NCBI GenBank assembly: GCA_003439945.1
Contig: QVRM01002189.1
Span: 316,001-380,000, forward strand
Length of the DNA stretch: 64,000 bases
DNA from: Dermanyssus gallinae
Taxonomy: Eukaryota; Arthropoda; Arachnida; Mesostigmata; Dermanyssidae
Reading direction: 5' to 3'
Shown: positions 1-38,733 of the stretch, piece after piece
Layout: each line of letters begins with the position of its first letter
Position numbering within the stretch: the first letter of the stretch is position 1
Translations under genes and position numbers: made by a program
The notes under the pieces: generated by a model
Database searches by the model: none
The model's input: the letters and a program-made list of their open reading frames with translations, nothing else
Told to the model about the DNA's origin: nothing

Positions 1-995
1 AGTCGTTGTCCTTGGCGATGTTTGAGAAGACGTTAGTAAGTTCCTCTGCAACAGTAGGACTTACAGATTTTGGTAAAATGCGTAGCAGTTTGGCTTGGCG
101 CATGTTTGCCTGAATGTCGACGAGTAGAGTGTTTATATCAATTTCTTCCGTCGAGGCCCGATGGGCTGTGAACGGCCTGTTGGCGGCGTCAGCATGCCTG
201 GCTGATATGTGTCTGACAAGACCCCTTTTCGTGAAAACACCTTTGCAAACCGGGCATGTAGCCCTATTGGAGTTATCCAATAATGGATATGTTTGTGCGG
301 CCTCAGTTCCGCTTGGGTTATTATTATCTGGCATGATGATGTAAAGGCTTTAAGCTTCTTTGCGAGTGGAAGGAGAGCCAATAAAGGTTTCAGAGCTTCC
401 GCGATTGTTCTCAAACTTGATGCCAGATCAGGGCTGACACCCTCTAATATCCGAGCGACGTCTGTTAAGGCGCCCCCAACATCTCTGCGAGACGTCTTGT
501 TACGGGTGTGTCTCTTTGTCGTGAGTTTAGCGGCATACCGCGGCCGAGCTTGACGACTCTTGTATGTGTTGGTTCGCTTCCGTTTGGGCCTCGGTAGCGG
601 TCGCGCATTGAGGAGAAGCAGCTGCGGTGTGGAGCTTTCCTGTGTGGTAAAAATGCCCCTAAGGACAGCAGCGTACGAAGCCTTATCTTTGCTGGAACCA
701 CCGGGTTGCACGTCTCCTACGACAGCAGCTGTGGCATCAGGTCCCTCGGTGATCGATGCAGACGGATTAGACGGATGCCTTAACTTGTTGTAGAACTCTC
801 GCCTCCATGATGTTCCTGTTTCGCTCGCAGAGGTAGGCCACACGCGGATAGGAAGGCGATCCGGCCACGTGTAAGTATAATTGTCTGCTATATGTTCCAC
901 GAGACGCTGAGGGAGCCGGCCACTAAGAAGAGATGGGACGACAATGCCCTTCTTGCACTTTATTCTTACTAGAAAGCCAATTTTAGCGGTTGCTC
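1..995 (-). pseudogene. 5' part of a non-LTR retrotransposon, frameshifted, running off the window
   Basis: Minus-strand reading is open from about 995 to 133 (no ATG near its start; Lys/Arg-rich middle). A second frame starts at an ATG at 334 and stays open to base 1. This second frame has a C2H2 finger (CPVC, then 11 residues to H, 4 more to H, about 265-200), followed by an open stretch ending VFSNIAKDND. A zinc finger ahead of a helical linker is the N-terminal layout of R2-type and related non-LTR elements. The two frames overlap by about 200 bases, so this is either an ORF1/ORF2 overlap or a frameshift in one ORF. The clade is inferred; the reverse transcriptase lies outside the window. 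Confidence 0.5.
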
Positions 996-2009
996 ATTTA
1001 GATGCATTTTGTCAGGGTAAAGGGTTTCAAAACATAATCGCCTCAAGCAAGTGCCAAGAAAAATAGACGTACGATGAGGAGTGAAAGTGATCGATAATTG
1101 GCTACGTAATCGCAAATGGAAAGGTGGACTAATTAAAGGTCAACATTTACAGATAAGTATAAAAATACAATCTAAGAGGTGACCACAGCTTCATTGTGGT
1201 GCAGAGTTTTAATGTACGACAGAGACAATTGTACGATAAATATAGGAAATTAAAACATTTGTGTGGTCCAGTGATGTGAAAATCCAAATATTGTGAACTA
1301 TGATGAAGATATTTACGGAGCTGCTAAGATGTTTTGCACCAGTGCACACTAAGGGTGAATACGTCGTGGCCAAAATAATGATTTAGAGAATATAGAACGA
1401 CGTTTACAAAACCCAGATTTGCTGAAAAACAGACACAGAAACTTCGCAAATAAATTGCTATTACTAGTATGGTATCGATGATGCTATTAAAAGTGGAAAG
1501 CTACGTAGAACGCAAATAGATATTAGATGACAAGTAACTTAAGTAAAAATAGCGAGATATAAGTATGCAAACATCTACAGAGACGACAAACCGCAAAATG
1601 TTTTTAGAGGGATGCTTAAAGTCTTAGCAAAAGGTTAGCTCAAAAAGAGGGGTTATGTTTATCTTAAAGCCAAGGGAGCTAAAAACACGAAGTTGATCAC
1701 GTGCAGGCCAATAAAAATGACAAGCCTAGTATATACGGTAATTGTGTTCATCCTGAAAGGCCGTGTATACACAAATATTTAAAACAGAGTGAATAATTGG
1801 GCCATAGCAGAGCGGCTTCTGACAAATAGAGAGGAATCATAAAGACCAAAAGAGTCTAAATAAGGTAGAGATCTTGTGTGAGATACTGCACCTTTGCAAG
1901 GAGTGAAAATGTAGCGTTTGAACGGTTTCCATTGGCGCAAGACTGAATGGGTTGAAGTTGTAATATCTGGGGGCTCAGTGAGCGGCTGAGGGTGTGTACG
2001 GAGGGTGCA
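996..2009. other. AT-rich stretch without a recognised gene
   Basis: No sustained open frame, RNA gene or repeat array seen. Scattered A/T-rich sequence with stops in all frames; possibly very old transposon sequence. Confidence 0.5.
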
Positions 2010-2235
2010 TTTGGGCCTGTTAGTTTGGTAAATAGAGCGTGATTTGGTAGTGTTTTCGATGCGCTGAGGGCGTTGAATGCATCTCGCTGATTATTGATTG
2101 TGACTGCTGTGCTGAGGTTAGTACAAGATCAACCGCACTCTTTCCATTCCAGCTAGCGTGAGTAACCTCATTGCTGTTGTCTTCAATTTGCAATCCAATC
2201 TCATGTATTCCTGACAACAGACAATATCAATGCCA
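2010..2235 (-). pseudogene. LINE endonuclease (APE-type) fragment
   Basis: A minus-strand 65-codon open stretch contains EVTHASWNGKSAVDLVLTS, which matches the late part of apurinic-type endonuclease domains of non-LTR elements (serine/asparagine-rich THxSWNG followed by the SAxDLxLxS block). The usual SDH motif that should follow is not intact. Fragment only; the plus-strand LINE that begins just downstream is a separate copy in the opposite orientation. Confidence 0.45.
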
Positions 2236-3850
2236 TTAAAAGAGCTATCAGGTGGGCAAATCATAGTTTGATGAGCAATGCAAATCCAGTCACACGGATC
2301 TTAGTTCGGAGAGAACACGAATCTCGCTAACATGAAACGGAATTTAAAAAAGATGAACCAAGAATAGAAAAAGCATATTACATTGCTCAGTGCGTCCATG
2401 CGCACAACAAAGTCATAAATACTCCTCCCAAACTCTACCAAATTCATTAATTAATAACAATGAATAGATAATTCCTTTTACACGTCTAAACGGCGGCGAC
2501 ATCATACAACGTCTAAGGGAGAATACCTGTGATTATCAAGCATTTACAGAAGAAGAAGCTCGCCAATAATGTAATCAAATCCCAAAAAAATGGTAAATCC
2601 GCTGGCCCCGACTAAACTACGTATGAACATTTTAAAACAAACATACGTGTTTTGTGCTCACCATCAACCACACTGTATAACGCATGTAGCGGTAAAATAC
2701 CGGACGAATTGGGAAATATTTTCTTGCAGCCAAGTTACAAAAATAAGGGTGAAGCAACCAACCGAACTAACAACCGCGGATTTGCACGAGTTAGCGTCGT
2801 TTATAAAATGTTAATTTCACTTTTTGTAGAACATTTATATGATGGCGTAGGCCCCGATTTACCATGCGAACAACAGGGATTCCTAAGAGGACGATCTACA
2901 TCAGATGCCTTTGCATTTATTTTACACCATGTAAAGAGCCGCTAACATGTGGAGGTAATAATAACATAACATCCCGCTAACAGGAGATGGTATTTGCGGC
3001 TTTTAGCGATTCTATAGAGGAAACCATGTATAATCTGATACGCGATATTCAGCAAGTGAACTTAATTACTTAAAGGCCAGTAACATAACAAACTAAAATC
3101 TTCAAGGGTGACTCCGCAAGCCCGCTTCTCTTCATACTGTACATAGCGGGCTTGGCGGATGCCCTGAGAAATGTAAAAGCACGCATTTTGAGCAGACAAC
3201 TTAGTAGTTTTTGAAAAGACACAAAATTGCTCTCTCAACAACCATAGGAAGCCTCAGATTGGAGCCACGAAAATCAACTGACAATCAACCTCGCCAAAGC
3301 AGAAGCACTACGATTTAGTCGAGGTGGATGGTACGCCGCAGACGACCGGTGCATTAAGATTGGGGGAGTAAATATTGAACTCGTCCATCACTTTTGCTAT
3401 CTAGAAATACCAGTAACCCCCGGTCCTAGCAAACATATAAAAGCGATGCGTAGCAAGGCCACCGCGTCCATGATTTATTACTCCTGGGACACGTTACTGA
3501 CATAGCACTAATTATCGCGCTAAACTTATTTAGAATTAAAAACATCGATAATATGATACTGTCATTACGCAATTGCATCTTATTTTACATTATCAGATCT
3601 TAAAACATAGATAAGATAACATCTTACTGCGTTAAGCGCACGTTGCGCTTGCCGAAGAAGGCATCGGCGACACTTGCACTACAAACTTGTGCCGCAAACG
3701 CCCACTAATAGAAGATTTAGTATTGGAAAAGATACCGTTCAGTACAAACATTTTAGCAACCTACAGAGTGGCATTTGAAATGGGCCTCCTGTCGAAGGAC
3801 CTGCTTTTTGCAGTAATAAACGGAAATTGTCATCACAGAAAAACAGATAT
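2220..3850 (+). pseudogene. Degenerate non-LTR (LINE) reverse transcriptase, plus strand
   Basis: Reverse-transcriptase blocks occur in order in shifting frames: FTEEEARQ then KNGKSAGPD (2540-2615), YKMLISLFVEHL with EQQGFLRGRSTSDAFAF (about 2800-2930), a decayed catalytic AF-D block (3000-3050), GDSASPLLFILYIAGLADAL (3107-3170), and the thumb-like NLAKAEALRFSRGG...GGVNIELVHHFCYLEI (3285-3410). Stops and frameshifts separate nearly every block and the catalytic aspartates are not preserved. A matching C-terminus lies at 4456-4911, so the two pieces may be one element interrupted by unrelated AT-rich DNA. Confidence 0.65.
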
Positions 3851-4455
3851 TTAATATGTATAACAACATTTATTGAAATATCGTCACTACAGTCAAGTGT
3901 CAACGATTTTATTAGCCTACAAAATTATATATGGACAGTTGTACTATATTAAATTTCATGGTGAATAAACCTGAAACAATGACGCGAGGCCTACGATAGG
4001 AATTACCATGTTCCGAATCGGTATGTTTGCTAGACCTAGAGACGATTGAAATATGGGTTTACGAAAGCGGTCGTCGTGTTAAAGGTACCAGCGTCAAGGA
4101 GCAAATATGTCTTATGCCGATTCTCCTTTTGACGTGAAGTTAGCTTAGCCGAGGAGTCGAGTGAATTGCAGAACATGTTAATTATTTATGACGGTGTGAC
4201 GATAATAAAGCTGGGACAAGATTTTAGGAAAAAGTTCCCTAGTAATTTTTGCCGGCAAAATCGACACATTGAAGAAAAACAATATAGTAACTGTTTGTAC
4301 CATATTACGACGGTTATAAATATTTGCATTTAGATTTGACTAATGAAAACGACATATATGTATATACAATGATGAACAGAGCAAACATTTTGTAATGTAT
4401 TGATCATATACTAGCGCTGGGTAACGATATATATATATATATATATATATATATT
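3851..4455. other. AT-rich interruption ending in a (TA)n tract
   Basis: No coding signal recognised. It separates the RT blocks of the plus-strand LINE from its apparent C-terminal region. A (TA)n run lies at 4427-4454. Confidence 0.4.
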
Positions 4456-4911
4456 GCACCGACCGCTGCATACGGGATGCAGGTCAAAATCGAAGGCGAA
4501 TCTGGAAGTACTTGACAAAATCAAAGCCAGCTTTCTAAAAAGTGTGTAGTTGTAGTCCATCGCACTAGCGGCAACCGGCTTGTCTGTCTTTTGGTGTCAA
4601 CACCACTCTTCGTTGAGCATCTCAGAACAATTAATGCTTTACCGAAAACGGAGGTCTTTGAGAATAATCTTGCTGAATGGGAATATAAGTGTGCGGATGT
4701 TAATTGGTGTTTTTATGAGCGACAACCGCTAACCACTAGAAGGGCTCATGTTGTAAAAACAGGTACTTCGTACTGGGCAATTGCATTACATGAATTTCAT
4801 ACGACGATATGTATACGAAATAGGTTGCATGAAATATTGATCGAGTGCGAATGCAACCTAACCTATGCGGAAAATCGTGTGATTTGTGTCATCTCCAACA
4901 GTGTACAATAG
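4456..4911 (+). pseudogene. LINE C-terminal region with HEFH/ECEC cysteine motif
   Basis: Open on the plus strand from 4591 to 4911, with a continuous upstream match starting APTAAYGMQV. Blocks: YGMQ (post-RT), HRTSGNRLVCLLVSTPLFVEHLR split across a frame change, then HEFHTTIC and HEILIECECNL, a His/Cys cluster typical of the C-terminus of one LINE group common in acarine genomes (from memory, not searched). Probably the 3' end of the element whose RT lies at 2220-3850, because both are plus strand and in the right order. Confidence 0.5.
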
Positions 4912-4993
4912 CAATATCGCCGATGAAAGTGGTGTAGGAGAGCTGTAGCACATATGTGCATAAACCAAATAGTGGTTAATATATATATATATA

Positions 4994-6273
4994 CGAGGTG
5001 TGTTCAATCGTTATCGCGACTTTTGAATTTTCGCGGGTTACGTATATTCGAATTTCGATTTTTTGTGGCGTTATGTTGGTACTCATGTCTCTCACTTATG
5101 CCGACAAGCTCGGCCATTTTGAATGTTCACTTAATTGTAGACAGCTGCTTTGCTTGCACGTGTTTTGGATCGTCTTCGATTTTTACCTATTCAAAAAAAT
5201 GGATCAAAGAACCTGTATCAAATTTTGTGTGAAAAACGAAATTAAGTGCGCGGATGCATTCCGAATGTTGACTGTGGCATACGGAGAAGCTACCTTGGAC
5301 CGAAGCAACGTTTATCGGTGGTACAAAATGTTCTCAGAAGGCCGAGAAGATGTGAACGACGAAGAGCGTGCCGGACGCCCGAGCACTTCAACAACAGACG
5401 AAAAAATTAATGAAGTGGAGAAAATGGTATTGGCCAATCGCGAATCACCGTTAGAGAAGTTGCTGAGGACCTAAACATATCGATTGGCTCGTGCCATTCG
5501 ATTTTTATCAATGATTTGGGCATGAGACGGGTCGCCGCGAAATTCGTACCAAAATTGCTCAATTGCGACCAAAAACAGCATCGCATGAACATTGCTAATG
5601 AGATGTTGGACTCTGTCCGCGACGACCCAAATTTGCTCCAGAGGGTCATAACTGGTGACGAATCGTGGGTTTATGGTTATGACGTGGAAACCAAAGCTCA
5701 ATCATCTCAATGGAAGCTGCCGCACGAACCAAGACCGAAAAAAGCGCGCCAAGTTCGGTCGAATGTGAAAGTTTTGCTGACAGTTTTCTTCGATTGCAGG
5801 GGCGTGGTGCATCATGAGTTCTTGCCACAGGGTAGAACGGTCAATAAGGAATATTACCTGCAAGTTATGCGCAAGTTGCGCGAAGCAATCCGCCAGAAAC
5901 GCCCGGATTTGTGGAAGAACAAAAATTGGCTTTTGCACCACGATAACGCCCCTGCTCACACATCGTTGCTTGTGCGCGAGTTTTTGGCCAAAAACAACAC
6001 ACTAATGATGCCGCAGCCACCGTATTCCCCAGATCTGGCCCCCTGTGACTTTTTCTTGTTCCCTAAACTGAAGAGGCCCATGAAAGGACGACGTTACGCT
6101 ACGCTTGACGAGATAAAGACGGCATCGAAGGAGGAGCTAAACAAGGTTAAAAAAAATGGTTTTTTGAAGTGCTTCGAAGATTGGAAAAACCGTTGGCACA
6201 AGTGTATAATATCTCATGGGGATTACTTTGAAGGGGACAAAATAGATATTCATGAATAAATGAATAATTTTTG
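4994..6273 (+). mobile_element. Mariner-type transposon, copy A: frameshifted and 3'-truncated
   Basis: Begins at a TA followed by CGAGGTGTGTTCAA, the same terminal repeat as the complete copy at 47165-48469, and tracks that copy at about 99 percent identity (about a dozen differences seen by eye). Homology stops at 6273 after ATAATTTTTG, so the last ~196 bases of sequence found in copy B reduce here to none of its final ~26 bases: the right terminal repeat is missing. The DNA after the break is the tail of a different retrotransposon. It inserted at a (TA)n tract (4979-4993). Confidence 0.9.
5199..6259 (+). pseudogene. Mariner transposase, copy A, one-base deletion
   Basis: From the ATG at 5199 the frame runs through the N-terminal helix-turn-helix region (MDQRTCIKF, RAGRPSTSTTDEK). 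After base 5440 a single T present in copy B (AATCGTCGAATC) is missing, ending the frame near 5474. The second frame, 5475-6259, carries the catalytic core: ITGDESW, LLHHDNAPAHTS and YSPDLAPCDFF, giving D,D(34)D spacing. All three catalytic aspartates survive, so the frameshift is the only obvious lesion in the coding region, implying a recent loss. Confidence 0.9.
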
Positions 6274-6406
6274 GGTCGTCGTCCTTTTCAAACAACGTCT
6301 GGATCTTGACATACAACGTGGAAACGCTGCCTCCGTTCGGGGCACACTTCTGAGGTGGTGTCGGCCTGACCTCATCGAAACGCGCACACCAGGCATATTG
6401 GCTTAG
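6274..6406 (+). pseudogene. C-terminal tail of an R2-like (RLE-type) non-LTR element
   Basis: Directly abuts the broken end of mariner copy A. Plus-strand frame reads LFKQRLDLDIQRGNAASVR, then GTLLRW, and stops at TAG 6404-6406. This is clearly related to the C-terminus of the element at 14381-16150 (YLLQRLSLDVQRGNAASFRG). The two share protein but not close nucleotide identity, so they are related families rather than recent copies. Confidence 0.75.
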
Positions 6407-6462
6407 CTAATCCATCGTGATACGTGTAACACATACATAATGTATTACATTGAAGATAAACT

Positions 6463-6494
<32 letters not shown>

Positions 6495-7280
6495 CCAGAG
6501 TAGCAGAATGAGGACACAACTGTTTGTAACCTAAAACCTTGAGTTGATCTTGTTGTATTATCGATACCTTGCTGCTTGTCTCTAAGAGCATCCGTTCGGA
6601 GCTGCGCACAGCGCATCACAGTGACATTGTAGTCAAGAATACACTCGTATACACCGTAGTAAAACTCAGTTGCGTGAGGGCGGCGCAAGTATCTGTCGTA
6701 CACATTAACGTTCCGTAGTTCCTCCGCGTAGCGCGTCGTGTGTCTCTGTGTCTTTTATATCACTATGGCTTTGATCGCAGTGTCTTTGTTTCAATTTTTT
6801 GTTATAGTATGTGTGAGACGGTGATACATCCGCATGACCTCGTCACTTCAGTTCAGTAAAAATCCGCCGCAATTGCTGACTTTATTGCTGCTGCTGCGCT
6901 CAATCTATAACAAGCGGCACCGATTGGCTCGACGAAAAGCCCGCCCGCCTGCGAACTGCCGATGGTTTCGTACGTCTGTACAGTTAGTAGTTAGGTCATG
7001 TGGTTAACTTTACACATCTCTTTATGCGTTATATTACATTCGGTATTTTGTTTCTATATATCTATAGGGCTACAAAAAAGTTTTTTTTCGGTTTTGTCCG
7101 TAGAGAATCATTAAAAAAGCCGAAAAAACTTTTTTGTAGACCCAATTTATATATATATATATATATACCCTCATATACATTGCGCAGAGTTCAATGCAGC
7201 CTTGTATCGAACAAGTACGCTCACTTGTCGGATGACCTAGATTAGTTACTAATAATTTAATATATGCGTCGCCGCCGGTT
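6407..7280. other. 3' flank of the sphingomyelinase gene; no other gene recognised
   Basis: Contains (TA)n tracts near 6462-6494 and 7150-7167 and mixed-composition DNA. A minus-strand open frame at 6407-6703 has no recognisable homology. An ATTAAA on the minus strand at 7261-7256 is a weak polyadenylation signal candidate for the Asm transcript but lies only ~20 bases past the stop. Confidence 0.4.
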
Positions 7281-34810
<27,530 letters not shown>

Positions 34811-34852
34811 TGTTGCCACTCGACGCGCCTTGCACCAACGCCAAAAGCCTTT
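34811..34852 (-). promoter_or_regulatory. Asm 5' UTR start at a splice acceptor
   Basis: A strong acceptor (GTTTTTACCTCTCAG) ends at 34853 on the minus strand, 42 bases ahead of the ATG. So the first coding exon probably has an upstream non-coding exon, and the promoter lies at a higher coordinate, probably in the GC-richer DNA of 35-37 kb. Confidence 0.45.
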
Positions 34853-37800
34853 CTGAGAGGTAAAAACAGAAACAGACTCTCCTTCTGGTACCCGCTGCTG
34901 CTGCTGCGTCTTTCAAGTTTTGTTCACTTCCCCAACTTTGACCCAATCCAACTCGTCGCCACCGTCACCGGCGTACAATATCCACTGGGCGTCGACTGCA
35001 TACGCACGTGCACCCTCCGACGAGAGACCAAGACCAAGACCTAGTAGAAACGGATGATCACTGACCCAGAAAGAACTTAACGTAACGTGACGAGGCGGCA
35101 CATATTCGATATACAACTGCCGGTCGTTGCTCGCCTACTGAAGTTCTTATTGCATCGAGCCTCGCGTGACCCTCGCTCATTCCGCACGTGCCGTGCGACG
35201 ACTCCGCACACAAAGCACTGTTCACTGGTGGAGGTTGAGTTTTAGCTTGATTCCTTCGGCGGAGATAGCAGCTTTCGGTGATGATGGTGATGATGATGAT
35301 GATGATGGTGATGGTGATGATGATGATGATGCTGATGTATGCATGTCACGAGTAACGCGATATCCGCTTGTGGTAAAACACGCGAAGCTTCTCTCGATCT
35401 CACGAGCGCGCGACCCGCGGACCTCAACTCACTGTCGCTTGCTTCAATACGAGCCTGGCTGTCGACGCACACTGGCCAATACGCGATCACCTCCGCTCCG
35501 CGCGATCTGCACAGTGTGGCTCATTGACTGACAGACTGACTCACTTCACGAGCAACCGGTTCAACAATCAAGGTCTTGGTTGGCGGCTGACTTCAGCCGC
35601 AGCGGCAACATCAATGGTGTCTCGGCTTAGTTCGGCTTCCCCTCGAGCATCCGTCCGCCTCATGACTGACCTTTCCTGTACGCTAATCAGCACATCAGCC
35701 TCACCACCATCGTATCGCTATCGTTGTCGAAGGCTGGACCACTCACCTGCGTCGCGCCGAATAAGAGTGAGATGAAGAGGATCATCAGACTCAACTCTCG
35801 GCTGGATAGCGGCTCTGTCCTCCTTTCCTTTCAAGAGATCGGGCCGGCTCTTCCTCGATGGCTTCGGTTGTCGTTGTTCTTCTCGGGTTCGGCAAAAGAG
35901 TGTGAATTAGTGTATTGTTCCTACGTAGGTTGCATCGGCTGTGTTGTTCCTACGTCGTCGTCGTTGTCGTTGTTGTTGTTAATGTTGTTGTTGCTGCTGC
36001 TGGTGCCGCCCCTGCTGCTATTGACGATACAGATACAGTTACTAAAGTATATACGGCTGTGCGCACGCATGATCTGCGAGGCTCCGTAGCGAGCAGCAAA
36101 TTTGTCGCACAGCCCCAGCCCTTTCTTGCTTTCGTTGATTCCTTCTTTCTTAAAGTCGTATTGGTAGTTCAATGACCGTCTGATCACGTCGAATAGATCG
36201 CCGACAACCGAGGTACTGCAGAGTAACCATGAGAGCAGATTAGTACGGGAATAAGAGAACAACTGAGTGAGGGGCGAGGAAAAACTGATTTCATCAGTCA
36301 ATCAATCATTCACTCATCAATCGACTAATAAATCAATCAATTAATCAATCAACTAACCAACACATAACTGCTAGGTGGTTGCTTGCTGTTGGCTTGCTCC
36401 CCCAACAACAGTATCGCGCGGTAGCAATGCAAGGCCGCCAAAGTCCAGTCAGACCGGGATATAGTAGCAATAGAGACAAAGTAACAACAACAACAGCTAC
36501 GACAAGAATAGCTTCGTAACAGCAAGAACAACAAGAATAGCTCCACAACAACAACAACGGCGACAACCGGAGCAGCAGCAAAAACAACAACAACACAGCA
36601 AGAACAGCTCTACGCAACGCTACGAAAGCCCCGCTACCTTGGTCGACGATGACGACGACGACGACAACAACGACGACAACAACGACAATGCTGCCGTAGC
36701 TTGTGGTGCTGCTGCTGTTGGCAGGGCCGCTTTCGAGCGCCGACCAACCGCTGCTCCTGTGGGTGGCGACGCCGGTGGCGGTGATGACCATTCTGCTGAT
36801 GATGTCCGGGCGCAGCCAAACTTAAGGTGCGCGGGACGGACGCACGGACAGACGGACGGACTGACACCACCACGATCACAACCACTGCCACCACCACCAC
36901 CAGCACAGCCACAGGCCGTAGTAACAACGGTAGGCGCAGTTCGTACGAGCGGCGGGGCAGCTGCAGACAGCTGGGGATCGCTTCGGCACGCTAACAGACA
37001 GCGAGGGTGGTGGCGGCAACAACGAATTAAGCGGCGGCGGGCGGCCGCATGGGCGCGCGCGAAGATCTCTCACACCACAAACACAAGCTCTCACACTTTC
37101 TCTTTCTATCTCTCTATTTCTCTCTCTCTCTCTCTCTCTCTCTTGCACACATCGACAGCAGACAAGCGTTTCGGGTCTGCTTCGGGGGCCTGACGTGGAT
37201 TGTCGATGGTGATGTCTGTTTGTCTGTCTGAATGTCTCTCTCGTCGTCGTCGTCGTCGTCGTCGTCGTGCAAGCTCGGCTCATGCAAGACGTAGGACGTC
37301 TGCCAGACTGGAGAGTTAGTGTTTAACTGGCACTACTAATCCTGATCGGCTACCACTAACCATAATCACCGCCACACCATGACCACCGCTACTAACCATG
37401 ATTGGCCACCACTAACCATGATCGGCCACCACTAACCATGATCGGCCACCACTAACCATGATCGGCCACCAATAATCATGATCGGCCACCACTAACCATA
37501 ATCGCCGTCACTAATCATGATCGCCATCAGCATCAAATTCATAAGGGCATCTTCTCTTTTTCACATTATCATCACATCATCATCGTCGTCGTCGCCGCAG
37601 TTTCCCGTCATGATGTTTATAGTCATCAGCAGCAGCAGCAGCAACAACAAGAACAAGAACAACATCCAATTGTTACTAATTCCGCCCACTACCACTAACA
37701 GCAAAGCACGGCGACGACGTCGTCGTTATCATCATCAGCAGTAGCATCATCATTATCGTCACGTTAATTACTTCGATCGTGGAATAAGACGACCAAATCA

Positions 37801-38200
37801 ATTAACGACCACCTACCACCATACAGGCGCGTGATAGTAGGCGAGGGGGCGATGAGGGCACGTAGCCTAAACAAATCATAACACAATAATTGAGACGCCG
37901 CAGCTGAGGCTGTCTCTGGGAGAAACGGCGACAAGAGTTACAACAAGAACAACAACAGCAACAACAACAAAAACGGCAACAAGAACAATCACGGCAACAA
38001 CAACAACAACAATGAATATTGCATGTCACGTGGCGCCTCTCCATCTACGTGTGGCGTTAATCGAGTGTGCTCACACAATGCACCTACCATCATCATCCGT
38101 TGCTACCGCTAATGCGACTTCTGCAGCAGCTGCTGTTGTTGTTGTTGTTGTTGTTGCTACTGCCTTTTTCGGCACCATAAATTACGCCCCCCCACCCTGC
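34853..38200. other. GC-richer, trinucleotide-dense DNA upstream of Asm
   Basis: Contains GAT/ATG arrays (35280-35335), GTT/TCG (35955-36000), CAA/CAG (36485-36600), GAC (36645-36690), CT (37117-37142), TCG (37240-37268) and CAA (37940-38010). No coding exon recognised. It may hold the Asm promoter and untranslated exons, but I see no TATA box that decides this. Confidence 0.5.
37335..37530. repeat. 20-bp minisatellite (about eight units)
   Basis: Unit GGCCACCACTAACCATGATC. The central four copies are nearly perfect and the outer ones diverged. The unit length is not a multiple of three, unlike most arrays nearby. Confidence 0.88.
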
Positions 38201-38691
38201 CCTGTCCGGATAACTGCGTTCTGATCAAAACAGCACCCTTCGCGTGTTAGAAATCGTCCATCATGATATATGACTACGTTATACGACTAACTAATGCCAG
38301 TTTGGGCATAATCATAAGATAGGAATAATTGGTTAAACACATAACTAAGGCATGCTAAGACAGGTTGACAAACATGCTAAAGTCTACGGTGACTAGGTAG
38401 TTAAGCACTGCCTTCAACGGACAGCATAGCTAGAATTCAAAACAAGTCTTAAGTAGATTGTTTTTACTTTTTTTTTCATTCTGTTTATTCACCATACTAT
38501 TGGTAAGTTACAAGTAATTTGCATGCCTTATAATTCACTGTTACAACTAAGCAGGTAATTCACACGTTGTTTTTAATTCTAGACCATCCTCCCCACCGGT
38601 TGGTACCGGTAGCTACGAGGCATATCTTCAACGCACCGAGGGCCGGACATGTTGAGATATCTAGGGAGTCCGTAACAATCCTGTGTCAGCA

Positions 38692-38733
<42 letters not shown>

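Noticed and set aside
35242..35490. ORF with a long poly-His run
   Set aside because: Produced by an ATG/CAT trinucleotide array; no homology or splice context.
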